Shown here in pieces: positions 1 through 8,471 of a stretch of DNA of 64,000 nucleotides. Under the pieces are notes generated by a model. That model ran no database searches. It was not told the origin of the DNA and was given only the letters and a program-made list of their open reading frames with translations. Origin of the DNA: Rhodospirillaceae bacterium (lineage in GTDB: Bacteria > Pseudomonadota > Alphaproteobacteria > UBA8366); assembly GCA_002716125.1 (NCBI GenBank), contig PAZH01000050.1, forward strand, positions 35,687-99,686, read 5' to 3'. The position numbers and the translations under genes are program-made. Within the stretch, counting starts at the first letter, position 1. Each line of letters starts with the position of its first letter.

Positions 1-727
1 TCCGGGATGTCGAAAATTGACCTTGCGACTTGATGCGACCGCGCCGATCCAAAATTAGGTGCCGGATTGTGAGCGTTCGTCCGTACTCGGTGCCGATTAA
101 AATCCAATCGCCATTCGAGGGATCGGTCTTTGTGTGTGCCTTGCAACCGGGGATATGTGCTTCGGATGGAAATTCGAATTGGCCTGACGTTTCCAATGTT
201 TTGGGATCGAGCGTGTAGAGCGGCAATCCCTCGTTGAGGGCCAACAAGGTGCTGTTTCGAATGAGGGTCGTCACGCCGGCTTGGGTTTTGATCTCCGGCC
301 CCATATTCGCGAACATGCCGCCCGGCGCGCGCGTCGTCCATGTCGGGTAACGCAGTTCGCCGGCGCTTTCTTCCTCGATAAATTTCGCGGTGCGGACAAA
401 TCTGTTCCGGTAGCGCACGCTGTCACCGGCAAAGTCGAAACATTGGATCATGCCGTCGCCATCGAGGAGATGTTGTTTCCGATAGCCATTCCGCTCGAAG
501 AGGCCCGGCCCGTTACGAAAAAGCTGTCCTTGAAGCGCTGTCGGCAAACGACCTTCGACGACTGGCGCATAATCGTATTCGTCGGTGAGTGACGTGCCGA
601 GCGCGGTAAGCCACTTCATATCGTCTGCAAGCGGCACCGATGCGACCGGACGAGGGATACCGATACCGAGTGCGGCCCCGGCCATGCCCGCGGCGCTGGT
701 TGTTATGAAATTACGGCGTGACATCAT
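1..727 (-). CDS. Carotenoid oxygenase family protein (partial)
   Basis: Reads leftward from ATG 727 (or 724) and runs off the window edge, so only about 242 N-terminal residues are visible of a family usually near 480. The N-terminus is Tat-like (SRRNF then a hydrophobic Ala/Gly stretch, residues 3-30), suggesting folded export. Family marks are RNGPGLF (71-77), HLLDGDGM (86-93) and AHTKTDP (197-203), whose His is the expected first of four iron-binding histidines. This family uses non-haem Fe(II) to cleave C=C bonds of carotenoids, retinoids or lignin-type stilbenes; the substrate cannot be told here. AAGGAG lies 7 bases before the start. A TetR gene is divergent and shares the promoter region. 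Confidence 0.88.
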   Translation of the reverse strand, partial: MMSRRNFITTSAAGMAGAALGIGIPRPVASVPLADDMKWLTALGTSLTDEYDYAPVVEGRLPTALQGQLFRNGPGLFERNGYRKQHLLDGDGMIQCFDFAGDSVRYRNRFVRTAKFIEEESAGELRYPTWTTRAPGGMFANMGPEIKTQAGVTTLIRNSTLLALNEGLPLYTLDPKTLETSGQFEFPSEAHIPGCKAHTKTDPSNGDWILIGTEYGRTLTIRHLILDRRGRIKSQGQFSTSR

Positions 728-786
728 CGTTCGTGCTCCTTGCGACTGTTGGCAAATTTCCTTCAGTCGCATATGTTGACGGTGCT

Positions 787-815
787 TACATAGGGATGAA
801 TGTTAACAATGTCAA
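787..815 (-). promoter_or_regulatory. Sigma-70-type promoter of the carotenoid oxygenase gene
   Basis: On the minus strand a consensus -35 TTGACA (815-810) is followed by a 17-base spacer and TATGTA (792-787) as a -10. Transcription would begin near 780, giving a leader of about 50 bases before ATG 727. The -35 lies inside the palindrome at 802-816. Confidence 0.55.
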
Positions 816-1447
816 CTTCAAAAAAGGATGGAGCGCCCTACCATCACGGAAACTTACGCGAGGCGCTCATCGCGTCGGCCGTTGAAATACTGGAAGAAGA
901 AGGCGTGACAAAACTGAGCCTGCGCGGGGTCGCCCGCCGGTCAGGTGTCTCGCAGACGGCGCCATACCGGCACTTTAAGGGCAAATCAGGGCTGTTGGCG
1001 GCCGTCGCAGCCCAAGGATTCCGCGGACTGGCGAAGGCCATGCGGGAAGGGGCCACACAGCACGACGACCCAAGCGACAAACTTGCGGCCATTGGCCAGA
1101 GCTATATCCGCTTTGCCCTCGCGAATAGCGCCGTGTTTCGCTTGATGTTCGGAGCGGAAATCCCGGACAAGTCGACGGAACCGGATTTATGCGAAGCGGC
1201 CGACGAAGCTTTTGCGGCTTTGGCGAGTACCGCCGCCATCTTCACGGGCCATGAGGCGCCGGATCGGTTCAACGGTGAACAGGATGGCGCGCCCGATCAG
1301 GCCTTTGCCGCTTGGAGTTATGTTCATGGACTCGCCAATCTTCTGATCGATCGGCAAATCAAACCAGAAATGGTATTTGGCGGTGAAAGCGATCCGATCG
1401 AACTGACCAAACGTTTTGGCCGTTTCTTTGATTTTAGCCGATTTTAA
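800..1447 (+). CDS. TetR/AcrR family transcriptional regulator
   Basis: About 215 residues. The N-terminal TetR helix-turn-helix spans roughly residues 15-65 (HHGNLREALI, then GVARRSGVSQTAPYRHF as the recognition segment). A C-terminal ligand domain of the WHG type follows (about 85-195, with YIRFALANSAVFRLMFG). Two in-frame ATGs exist, 800 and 809; neither has a well-spaced ribosome site (AGGG at 792-795), so the start is uncertain. It is divergent from the carotenoid oxygenase, and the palindrome at 802-816 implies autoregulation plus control of that gene. The ligand is unknown, perhaps a carotenoid-like or aromatic substrate. Confidence 0.9.
   Translation: MLTMSTSKKDGAPYHHGNLREALIASAVEILEEEGVTKLSLRGVARRSGVSQTAPYRHFKGKSGLLAAVAAQGFRGLAKAMREGATQHDDPSDKLAAIGQSYIRFALANSAVFRLMFGAEIPDKSTEPDLCEAADEAFAALASTAAIFTGHEAPDRFNGEQDGAPDQAFAAWSYVHGLANLLIDRQIKPEMVFGGESDPIELTKRFGRFFDFSRF
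802..816. promoter_or_regulatory. Likely TetR-family operator (15-bp palindrome)
   Basis: GTTaACAaTGTcAAC is an inverted repeat: GTT/ACA on the left mirror TGT/AAC on the right, with one mismatched pair and an unpaired centre. It covers the -35 box of the divergent carotenoid oxygenase promoter and the start-codon region of the adjacent TetR gene (ATGs at 800 and 809). That placement would let one bound dimer silence both genes. Binding is inferred from position and symmetry only. Confidence 0.5.
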
Positions 1448-1570
1448 GTTGAATTATCGGTTTCTGATTATGTATGGACATATTTTTTTGAAATGTTAAT
1501 CCTTCATCAATAAACAAAAGCATAAAATCCGCGCGCTTGGCAAAATTGTTACAGAAATATTAAGCGGAGA

Positions 1571-3590
1571 TTGCACATAAAGCTGCAAGACGTAGCCATT
1601 CGTCACAAGATATCGATTCTTGTGGCGCTGCCGCTCATTGGCCTGCTGATTTTTTCGGGTATTCAGACCAAACAAAGGCTGGATCTACTCGCGTCGAGTG
1701 ACCGACTTGTCACCCTGATCGACCTCGCGCCAGCTTTCAGCGCGCTGGTTCATGAATTGCAGAAAGAGCGTGGCATGTCGGCTGGCTTTATCGCGAGCAA
1801 ACGAACGCGAAGCGGCAATTGTTAGAAGACGCTTTGGCGTCGGTTGACGTCGCCGGCATCGATTCAAATTTTGCTGAGAAAGTAGACGCCGCTTTAACAA
1901 CGTTGCAGGACTTGGAGAATCAACGTGCGGGCGTGACAAATCGGACACTCAAAGTGCCGCAGATGGCAGGCTACTATTCGCCCTTAATTCAAAAGTTCTT
2001 GGTAAGTGTAGAGGCAATGGTGCCGATTAGCGAGAATGCGGGCGAAGGTCTGACGGCGCGCATCGGTGCATACACGCAGTTTCTGCAGGGCAAGGAACGG
2101 GCGGGGATCGAACGCGCCATGGGGGCAGCCGGCTACGGTGCCGGTGCGTTCGCGCCGAATATCTATCGCCGTTTCATCAGCTTGATTGCCGCCCAATCGA
2201 CGTTCTTCCGATCAGCGTATGAGTTCGCGTCGCCGGATGATTTGGCTTTCGCGAAACAAACTCTGAGCGGACCCGTTGTCGAAGAAGTCGACCGCTTGCG
2301 GAAGATCGCCCTCGATAGCCCGCAAACGGGAACGACGGCGGGTATCAAAGCGCCGGTCTGGTTCGCTGCGATCACCAAGAAGATTGACCTGATGAAGGCC
2401 GTGGAAGCCGCGTTGCCGAAACGGTCGTCCGTACCGTCCACGATATCAGCGATCATGCGCGGGAAAACCTCACGACTCTCGCCATTCAGATCGTCGTTCT
2501 TATCCTTGCCGTGTTGGGGCTTTCGATCTTCGTCATCCGCAGCATCACCCGGCCAATCGGAGATTTGACCAGGCAGATGGAAAAACTTGCGAACGACAAT
2601 CTCGAGACGGAAATCACCGGCGCCGAACGCGGAGACGAAATCGGTAAAATGGCGGCGACGGTTCAGGTGTTCAAAGAACATGCAATCGAGAACAAAGAAT
2701 TGCAGGCACGTCAGGCGGCGGCGGAAGCGGAGGCTGCTGAAAAACGACGCGTTGAAATGAACCATATGGCCGAGAATTTCGAAGAAGGTGTCGGTGAAGT
2801 CATGCGGTCGGTTGCGGCCGCCGCGACGGAATTGAAAGCATCCGCGGAAGGGATGACGGCTTCGGCGACGGAAATGCAGGAGAAGACGGAAACGGTCTCA
2901 AGTGCCTCCGGCACCGCGGCGGCAAACGTCCAAACCGTTGCATCGGCAGCAGAAGAACTCAGTGCGTCGATTGGTGAAATTACACAATTGGTCGAACGTT
3001 CGGCCAATGTTGCCGAAGAGGCGGCGCATAATACGCACGGGGCGAACGACAAGGTGCTTAGCCTTTCTGAATCCGCAAAGGACATCGGTGAAGTCGTCGA
3101 ACTGATCAGCGATATCGCGGAACAGACGAACCTGTTGGCGCTGAACGCAACCATCGAAGCGGCGCGCGCAGGCGACGCGGGCAAAGGGTTTGCGGTGGTC
3201 GCTGCGGAGGTGAAGAACCTTGCGGGGCAAACCAGTAAGGCGACCGAAGATATCAGTACCCAAGTCGGTGCGATCCAAGGGGCGACGGAGGACGCGGTTG
3301 GTGCCATTCAGTCGATTGCGTCATCCATCGAGAATGTGAACGAGTCCATGGGTGCCATTCGGTTATCGGTCGAGCAGCAATCGGAAGCGACCCAAGAGAT
3401 CGCGCGAAATGTCGAACAGGCGGCGGCCGGTACCACGGAGGTCGATCACAATATCTCCGGGATTTCGCAGTCCGCTCACGAGACAAGCGCGGCGACCGAG
3501 CAAATTCTGGGTGCCGCCAGCGAACTCTCAATGCAAGCGGAGGCGCTGAGCGGACAAGTCCACGAGTTTGTCGCCGAAGTTCGGACCTAA
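1571..3590 (+). pseudogene. Methyl-accepting chemotaxis protein with NIT sensor, two frameshifts
   Basis: One chemoreceptor is spread over three frames. The first part (TTG 1571 to about 1800) has a TM and the NIT-domain start (KERGMSAGFIAS). The second (about 1800-2415) holds the rest of the nitrate/nitrite-sensing NIT region. The third (about 2415-3590) has the second TM, HAMP (SITRPIGDL) and the signalling tip ([20 protein letters not shown]). Joining needs one missing base near 1795-1810 and another near 2405-2418. The sequence is otherwise well preserved, so this is either recent inactivation or sequence error. No other chemotaxis gene is nearby. An AT-rich, gene-free spacer (1448-1570) precedes it. 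Confidence 0.8.
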
Positions 3591-3609
3591 GCGAGGACGG
3601 CTTTGAAGG

Positions 3610-4725
3610 TTACGCCGCCTGGGGTAATCCCGCGGCGAGGCGTCCTTCAAAGTAAGGCAGGACTTTAGAAGAGAAGATTCGCGCGGCTTCTGCGTGCGGG
3701 TAGCCGGACAGGCAAAAGCTGCTGCAGCCGGCGTCGACGAATTCATCCAGTGTGTTGGCGACTTGTTTCGGCGTGCCGACAACAGCGATACCGGCACCGG
3801 CGCGCACGGTAGAGATGCCTGTCCAGAGATGCGGGTGAATCTTCATCTCCTCGCCGGATTCTTCCAACAGGTCCCAAACGCGGCGGTTCGCTTCCGACGT
3901 TTTACGAATACCTTCGACGGCGTTGGCGCCCAACCGGTTGTTGGCGAGATTAAACTTCGTTGAACCGGCGATCAGGCGATAGGCCTCTTCCCAGGCGGCT
4001 TCTTCGGTGTCCCGGCAAATGATTTGCAGACGCATCCCGAACTGAATCTCGTCGCGCCGACCGTATTTGGCGGCACGCTCGCGAATATCCTCGATTTTCT
4101 CCGCAATCACGGCCGGCTTGTCGCCCCAGAACAGATGGACGGTCGAATGTTTGGCCGAAATCTCCAGGGCGTAATCCGATCCGCCGCCGAGGAAAAAGGG
4201 AGGGAAGGGTTGTTGAAGCGGCTTCGGTTCGATGGCTTGAGTGACGGTGTAGTGTTTCCCCTGGTGGTCGATTGCGCCGGGCGCGACCCAGAGTTTCTTC
4301 ATGATCTCGACTTCTTCGTCCATCTTCTCGTAACGGACTTCCTTGGTATCCAAGATTCCATCGGCGCGGGTGTCGTCGTCGCTGATACCGGCGATGAGAT
4401 TGATGCACAGCCGACCGCCGGACATCTGATCAAGCGTGGCGAACATCTTCGCAGCGAGCGTGGGGTTGCAATACCCTGAACGGAGCGCGATCAGCGGCGC
4501 GACATTCCGGGTGCGGGCCGCATAGTAAGACGCGACCACGGTCGCTTCCCAGCATGTCGCGTTCACCGGCATGAGGAGATATTTGAAACCGCCGTTGTCG
4601 ACGGCTTCCACGATCTCGTCGAAGACCTCCGGACTCTGCGCAATTCTGGCGGCCGGGTCTCCCAAGCAGGTCGTATCGCCGCTCGTCGGCAGGAACCAAC
4701 CGAAGGTAAGGTCGTCTCGGGACAT
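3610..4725 (-). CDS. LLM-class flavin-dependent monooxygenase (SsuD-like)
   Basis: 371 residues, close to the length of alkanesulfonate monooxygenases. It has bacterial-luciferase-family features: GWFLPTSGD at the N-terminus, LDQMSGGRLCINLIAG in the middle, the FLGGGSDYALE segment and a C-terminal GTPKQVANTLDEFVDAG. Such enzymes use FMNH2 and O2 to oxidise organosulfonates, nitriloacetate-like compounds or dimethylsulfone. The substrate is not identifiable, but the SsuD-type N-terminus favours an organosulfur compound. It needs a flavin reductase; the only candidate in the window is far away at 62175. GAGG precedes ATG 4725. It is convergent with the chemoreceptor. Confidence 0.88.
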   Translation of the reverse strand: MSRDDLTFGWFLPTSGDTTCLGDPAARIAQSPEVFDEIVEAVDNGGFKYLLMPVNATCWEATVVASYYAARTRNVAPLIALRSGYCNPTLAAKMFATLDQMSGGRLCINLIAGISDDDTRADGILDTKEVRYEKMDEEVEIMKKLWVAPGAIDHQGKHYTVTQAIEPKPLQQPFPPFFLGGGSDYALEISAKHSTVHLFWGDKPAVIAEKIEDIRERAAKYGRRDEIQFGMRLQIICRDTEEAAWEEAYRLIAGSTKFNLANNRLGANAVEGIRKTSEANRRVWDLLEESGEEMKIHPHLWTGISTVRAGAGIAVVGTPKQVANTLDEFVDAGCSSFCLSGYPHAEAARIFSSKVLPYFEGRLAAGLPQAA

Positions 4726-4842
4726 GGGCCGCCTCGCTGAATTTTTTCTGTCACTAAGCCTAGCACGGAATTGACCAATGCCTAGGCATCCTTCGATGAG
4801 GGGGCTACGCTACATAAAGCCGAGTAAAGGGAGGATTAGATA

Positions 4843-5595
4843 GTGCCGGAAAAGGAACTGACAGGCGAGGTCGCAATCGTTACAGGTGCCGCCCACAATA
4901 TAGGGCGTGCGACCTGCTTGGCCTTGGTCGAAGCGGGGGCCGCCGTTTGCGTGAACGCGGCCACATCCGGCGCGGATGCGGAGAAGCTTGCGGCTGAGAT
5001 CACGGATGCAGGCGGCCAAGCGATGCATTTCGGCGCCGATATCACCGATCCGGATGCCGTCGGTCGGATGGTCGACGCTGTTGTCGAACGGTTCGGCAAA
5101 CTTTCGATCTTGATCAACAATGCCGGTGTTCGCGGAAATCTACCGCTCGACGACTTGGACCTCGACGAATGGCGCCGCGTCACCTTGCCGACCGTAGAAG
5201 GCACGATGATCTGCGCAAAAGCGGCCTTGCCGCATATCCGCCGAGCCGGCGGCGGGACGATCATTTCGCTTGGCGGAATCGCAAGTCACACAGGCGTTGT
5301 CGGGCGGACTCATGTCGCGTCTGCCAACACCGCGATCATCGGCTTTATGAAGAGTCTGGCGCATGAAGTCGGCGGAGATAACATCCGGGTCAATACGGTG
5401 GTGCCGGGTCATATCGACACTGTGCGCGGAGCGGCCGCTGGCCCGCGACCGAAAACCGACATCAAGTTCTTGATTCAAGACCGGATGGGCCGGCCGGAAG
5501 AGGTCGCCGCGATGATTTGCGCACTCTGCGGCCTCGCGGGCGCTTATGTCACCGGTCAGACCATTCACGTCAACGGCGGCGCGTATTTACCGTAG
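4843..5595 (+). CDS. SDR-family protein lacking the catalytic Ser-Tyr-Lys
   Basis: 250 residues, GTG start with GGGAGG about 9 bases upstream. The Rossmann fold is clear: VTGAAHNIGRA near residue 14, NNAG near 90, and the C-terminal YVTGQTIHVNGG typical of short-chain dehydrogenases. The active site is not. At the catalytic Ser the protein reads ISLGGIAS, and where Tyr-xxx-Lys should sit it reads VASAN, so Tyr is Val and Lys is Asn. It probably still binds a nucleotide but should not act as a normal SDR; a binding or regulatory role, or a divergent chemistry, is possible. The RidA-family gene follows 19 bases later, so they are likely cotranscribed. Confidence 0.85.
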   Translation: MPEKELTGEVAIVTGAAHNIGRATCLALVEAGAAVCVNAATSGADAEKLAAEITDAGGQAMHFGADITDPDAVGRMVDAVVERFGKLSILINNAGVRGNLPLDDLDLDEWRRVTLPTVEGTMICAKAALPHIRRAGGGTIISLGGIASHTGVVGRTHVASANTAIIGFMKSLAHEVGGDNIRVNTVVPGHIDTVRGAAAGPRPKTDIKFLIQDRMGRPEEVAAMICALCGLAGAYVTGQTIHVNGGAYLP

Positions 5596-5614
5596 CGGTT
5601 GGAAAGGAAGTCAA

Positions 5615-6007
5615 ATGGCACTGCAGCATATTCATTCCGACGAGACACCGGCACCGTTGTCGGCTCATAGCGACGCCGTTCTGATTCCGCCGGGTGCGGC
5701 GATATTGGTGAGTTCCGGCATGCTGGGGATGCGCAAAGACGGAACAATCCCGGAAAGCACGGAAGAGCAGGTCGAGGCCGCGTTCGACAATGTCGAAGCT
5801 GTCCTAAGGGCGGCGGGTATGGAGATGGGTGATATCGTCAAGATGACGACATTCATCACGGATGCCCGCTATCGGGATGCCTTTCGCGCGGTTCGTGCCA
5901 AACGCGTTGGCGACCCGGCGCCGGCGTCGACCCGCGTTGTCATCACGTCGCTCTCGATGCCGGCACTGAAAGTCGAGATCGAAATTATCGCGGCGAAGGC
6001 GCCTTAG
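5615..6007 (+). CDS. RidA/YjgF/YER057c/UK114 family protein
   Basis: 130 residues from ATG 5615, with GGAAAGGAAG upstream. The sequence follows the family: LVSSGMLGM near 31, FDNVEAVLRAAG near 57, and the end VEIEIIA. The Arg that grips the substrate carboxylate in active RidA proteins is present (R107 in STRVVI), with E121 beyond it. Active members hydrolyse reactive enamine/imine intermediates made by PLP enzymes; other members act on ring-cleavage intermediates. It follows the defective SDR, probably as one operon, and overlaps the end of the convergent CMD-family gene by 4 bases. Confidence 0.88.
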   Translation: MALQHIHSDETPAPLSAHSDAVLIPPGAAILVSSGMLGMRKDGTIPESTEEQVEAAFDNVEAVLRAAGMEMGDIVKMTTFITDARYRDAFRAVRAKRVGDPAPASTRVVITSLSMPALKVEIEIIAAKAP

Positions 6008-6600
6008 CGGTTCACGTTCTCGCCGTAGAACTTGGATGGCAGGTTGTCTCTCGGCCACTCGTCACCGTTCTCGAAAGGGGCCACGCCGACAGCATGCCGC
6101 GCCATGCCGGATTCCAACATCGCCATAGAGACAATTTCCGCGATACCGACATCGTCGATGCCGTGACTGCGTAAAGCTTCGAAGTCCGCTTCGACGGTTC
6201 CTTCGTTGAAAGCGACCTTGCGGGCGAAGCGAAGCACATCCTTCCACATCGGGTCGAGGGTCTTCGAGTTCTCGAAATCGATGCATTCCATGACGCCGTC
6301 CATCGTCATATCGAAATGCTCGATAAGGTGCGTTTGGTGATTATTGATACAGCGCGGGCAATCGACCTCCGCCGCGCAGACCAAAGAAATCGCGTTCAAC
6401 AATGGCTTTGGCAGCGATCCCTCGGTCATCTGCAGGCGCTTGGTGAGGGTCCACCAGCCTTTCAGCAATTCGATGTCTAACGCGAAAAAGCCCCAGGTCG
6501 GCGTAAGAAAGTTCGCGCCCTTCGTCTTTCGAATGTCGTCGAAGATGGCCGCGACTTCGTCATCCGCGAAATCCGGCTGGACCAATTTCACCTTATCCAC
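6004..6600 (-). CDS. Carboxymuconolactone decarboxylase/AhpD-like protein
   Basis: 198 residues from GTG 6600, chosen for the GAGGGAG site 6-7 bases upstream. It contains the AhpD-like redox motif C81-PR-C84 with H88 (EVDCPRCINNH), preceded by the helical SLVCAAE stretch of the CMD fold. Such proteins are small-thiol-dependent peroxidases or peroxidase partners acting in the cytoplasm. It is divergent from the DUF1989 gene with only about 65 bases between, where overlapping TATAGT boxes (6630-6640) could serve as a -10. Its physiological partner is not evident. Confidence 0.82.
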   Translation of the reverse strand: MDKVKLVQPDFADDEVAAIFDDIRKTKGANFLTPTWGFFALDIELLKGWWTLTKRLQMTEGSLPKPLLNAISLVCAAEVDCPRCINNHQTHLIEHFDMTMDGVMECIDFENSKTLDPMWKDVLRFARKVAFNEGTVEADFEALRSHGIDDVGIAEIVSMAMLESGMARHAVGVAPFENGDEWPRDNLPSKFYGENVNR

Positions 6601-6665
6601 TGCGATCTCCCTCTCAGCTGCGAACGCGCTATAGTATAGTTTGTAACCCGAAAAGGCACGGTGAC

Positions 6666-7277
6666 ATGATGAGCAATGAAATCCTCACAATTCCGGCGCG
6701 CAAGGGCGTCGCCGCCGCCGTTCATGCCGGGCATTCTGTGCGTGTGATCAACACGCATGGCCAACAAGTCGTCGATACGTGGGCCTTCAATGCGGATGAT
6801 ATGTCGGAGTTTATGTCGATGGAGCACAGCCGTGCCGCCTTTCGAAGGGCGAATCCGCGCACAGGCGATACTTATGTCACCAATCGGCGCCGCCCGATCC
6901 TGAACATCGCAGAGGATACCAGCCCGGGCATACATGACACGTTGATCGCAGCCTGCGATCCATATCGTTACGAACAATTGGGTCACGTCGGACATCACGA
7001 CAACTGTACAGAGAACTTACACGCCGCCTTGTCAGAGCTTGGGCGCGAAGCGACTGAAACGCCTAGCCCGTTGAACCTGTTCATGAACATCGAGATAAAG
7101 TCGGACGGCGACCTCGAATGGCTGCCGCCCGTCAGCAAGCCTGGCGATGCCATTACATTGCGGGTGGAGATGGACTGTGTTGTCGTTTTTTCTGCCTGCC
7201 CGATGGACCTTCTGCCAATCAACGGCGTCGATAACGAACCGACTGAAGCCCATTTTGAAATTCGTGGATCGCATTAG
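6666..7277 (+). CDS. DUF1989 (urea carboxylase-associated) family protein
   Basis: 203 residues. It matches the DUF1989 family: the start IPARKGVAAAVHAG, VVDTWAFN near 36, a conserved GHHDNCTENLH segment near 107 and a C-terminal PMDLLPING. Members occur beside urea carboxylase and aminomethyltransferase genes, and their biochemical role is poorly known. The protein is preceded by AAAGG, and two ATGs (6666, 6669) are possible. The Rieske oxygenase follows 27 bases later in the same direction, so the two and the downstream dehydrogenase may form one operon. Confidence 0.85.
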   Translation: MMSNEILTIPARKGVAAAVHAGHSVRVINTHGQQVVDTWAFNADDMSEFMSMEHSRAAFRRANPRTGDTYVTNRRRPILNIAEDTSPGIHDTLIAACDPYRYEQLGHVGHHDNCTENLHAALSELGREATETPSPLNLFMNIEIKSDGDLEWLPPVSKPGDAITLRVEMDCVVVFSACPMDLLPINGVDNEPTEAHFEIRGSH

Positions 7278-7304
7278 AGCGCGCCTTAACCGGAGGGCAA
7301 CACC

Positions 7305-8468
7305 ATGTTCAACATCGAAGACATGCTTGATCGCCGGCACTACGAGAATGTCCTGAAGCCGCCGCTTGAAGCGGAGAATCTTCCGCCCTGGTGCTATACG
7401 GACGAAGGCTTCCACCGTCTTGAGATCGAGCGCATTTTTATGAAGGTCTGGAACCTCGTCGGCCGGACGGATTTGGTCCCCAATCCTGGAGACTACTTAG
7501 CGACCGACGTTGCCGGTATTCCGATTTTCCTGGTTCGGAATCAAAACGGCGACATCAAGGCGTTTGCCAACTCTTGCCGACACCGGGGTACGCAGTTGCT
7601 GTCGGGCGAGGGCAATTGTGCGGCTGTCGTCTGCCCCTATCACCATTGGGCATTTGACTTGGACGGTCATCTCGTCAGTGCCGGCGGCATGGAAGACACG
7701 ATCGAATTCGATAAGCAGGACTATGGATTAATCCCCCTGCGATTGGAGGTTTGGGCCGGCTTCCTCTTCGTAAATTTCGATCCGCACGCTGAGAGTTTGA
7801 TGGATTTTCTCGGCGAGATGCCGGCGCATATCGAGTGCTACGATTTCCCGAATTTGGCGACGACCCGACGGAAAGTCTGGGATGTAGCGTGCAACTGGAA
7901 GATCTATCTGGAGAACCAGCGGGAGTCCTATCACATACCGGCCGTGCACCGGCAGTCGCTCGGCGATCAAGCCGCGACTCCGCTGGATGCGAAGGGGGCT
8001 TGGTCGGGATCGCTTATTCCGGTTGAACAGACAGCGGCCCTGCTAAAGGGGGACACATCGCCGTTCCCCCCAATTGCGGCGCGGTCCGGTACGGCGCTTG
8101 AAGGTAGTCATTTCATCGGGCTCTATCCGTCGACCTATTTAGTGGCGACGTCCGATTGTTTTTGGTGGATGGAGATTCGGCCGCGCGGTCCCGCCCGGAT
8201 CGAATTGGTTGTGGGGTCCGGCTTTCCGCGGGAGACAGTGGAACGCCCCGACTTCGAGGAGGTTGTCGAACGGTACTACCGGCGTTGGGATCTGACCCAT
8301 AGCGAGGACAACGAGATCTGTGAGTTGCAACAGTCGGGTATTACATCACCTTTGGCTCAAGCCGGGCGTCTCGCGCGCCGCGAGCGGGGTGTGCATGCGG
8401 TCGATTGCTGGGTCGTGGAACAGCTGCTGAGCGGGTCCGAGGACGACAGTCGGGCCGCTGCGGAGTAG
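7305..8468 (+). CDS. Rieske [2Fe-2S] ring-hydroxylating oxygenase, alpha subunit-like
   Basis: 387 residues, strong GGAGG site. The Rieske cluster ligands are complete: C91-x-H93 and C110-x2-H113 (CRHRG, CPYHHW). The catalytic domain has NWKIYLENQRESYHIPAVH, in which H210 and H215 are the expected mononuclear-iron ligands. The usual ENYxECYH reads ENQRESYH here, so Tyr and Cys are replaced. Enzymes of this type hydroxylate or demethylate aromatic or quaternary-amine substrates using electrons from a reductase; no reductase or ferredoxin gene is adjacent. It lies in a run with DUF1989 upstream and a dehydrogenase 3 bases downstream. Confidence 0.9.
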   Translation: MFNIEDMLDRRHYENVLKPPLEAENLPPWCYTDEGFHRLEIERIFMKVWNLVGRTDLVPNPGDYLATDVAGIPIFLVRNQNGDIKAFANSCRHRGTQLLSGEGNCAAVVCPYHHWAFDLDGHLVSAGGMEDTIEFDKQDYGLIPLRLEVWAGFLFVNFDPHAESLMDFLGEMPAHIECYDFPNLATTRRKVWDVACNWKIYLENQRESYHIPAVHRQSLGDQAATPLDAKGAWSGSLIPVEQTAALLKGDTSPFPPIAARSGTALEGSHFIGLYPSTYLVATSDCFWWMEIRPRGPARIELVVGSGFPRETVERPDFEEVVERYYRRWDLTHSEDNEICELQQSGITSPLAQAGRLARRERGVHAVDCWVVEQLLSGSEDDSRAAAE

Positions 8469-8471
8469 GCG

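Noticed and set aside
1790..2420. Programmed frameshifting in the chemoreceptor
   Set aside because: No slippery heptamer with a downstream pseudoknot is evident at either site, and two shifts would be needed in one gene.
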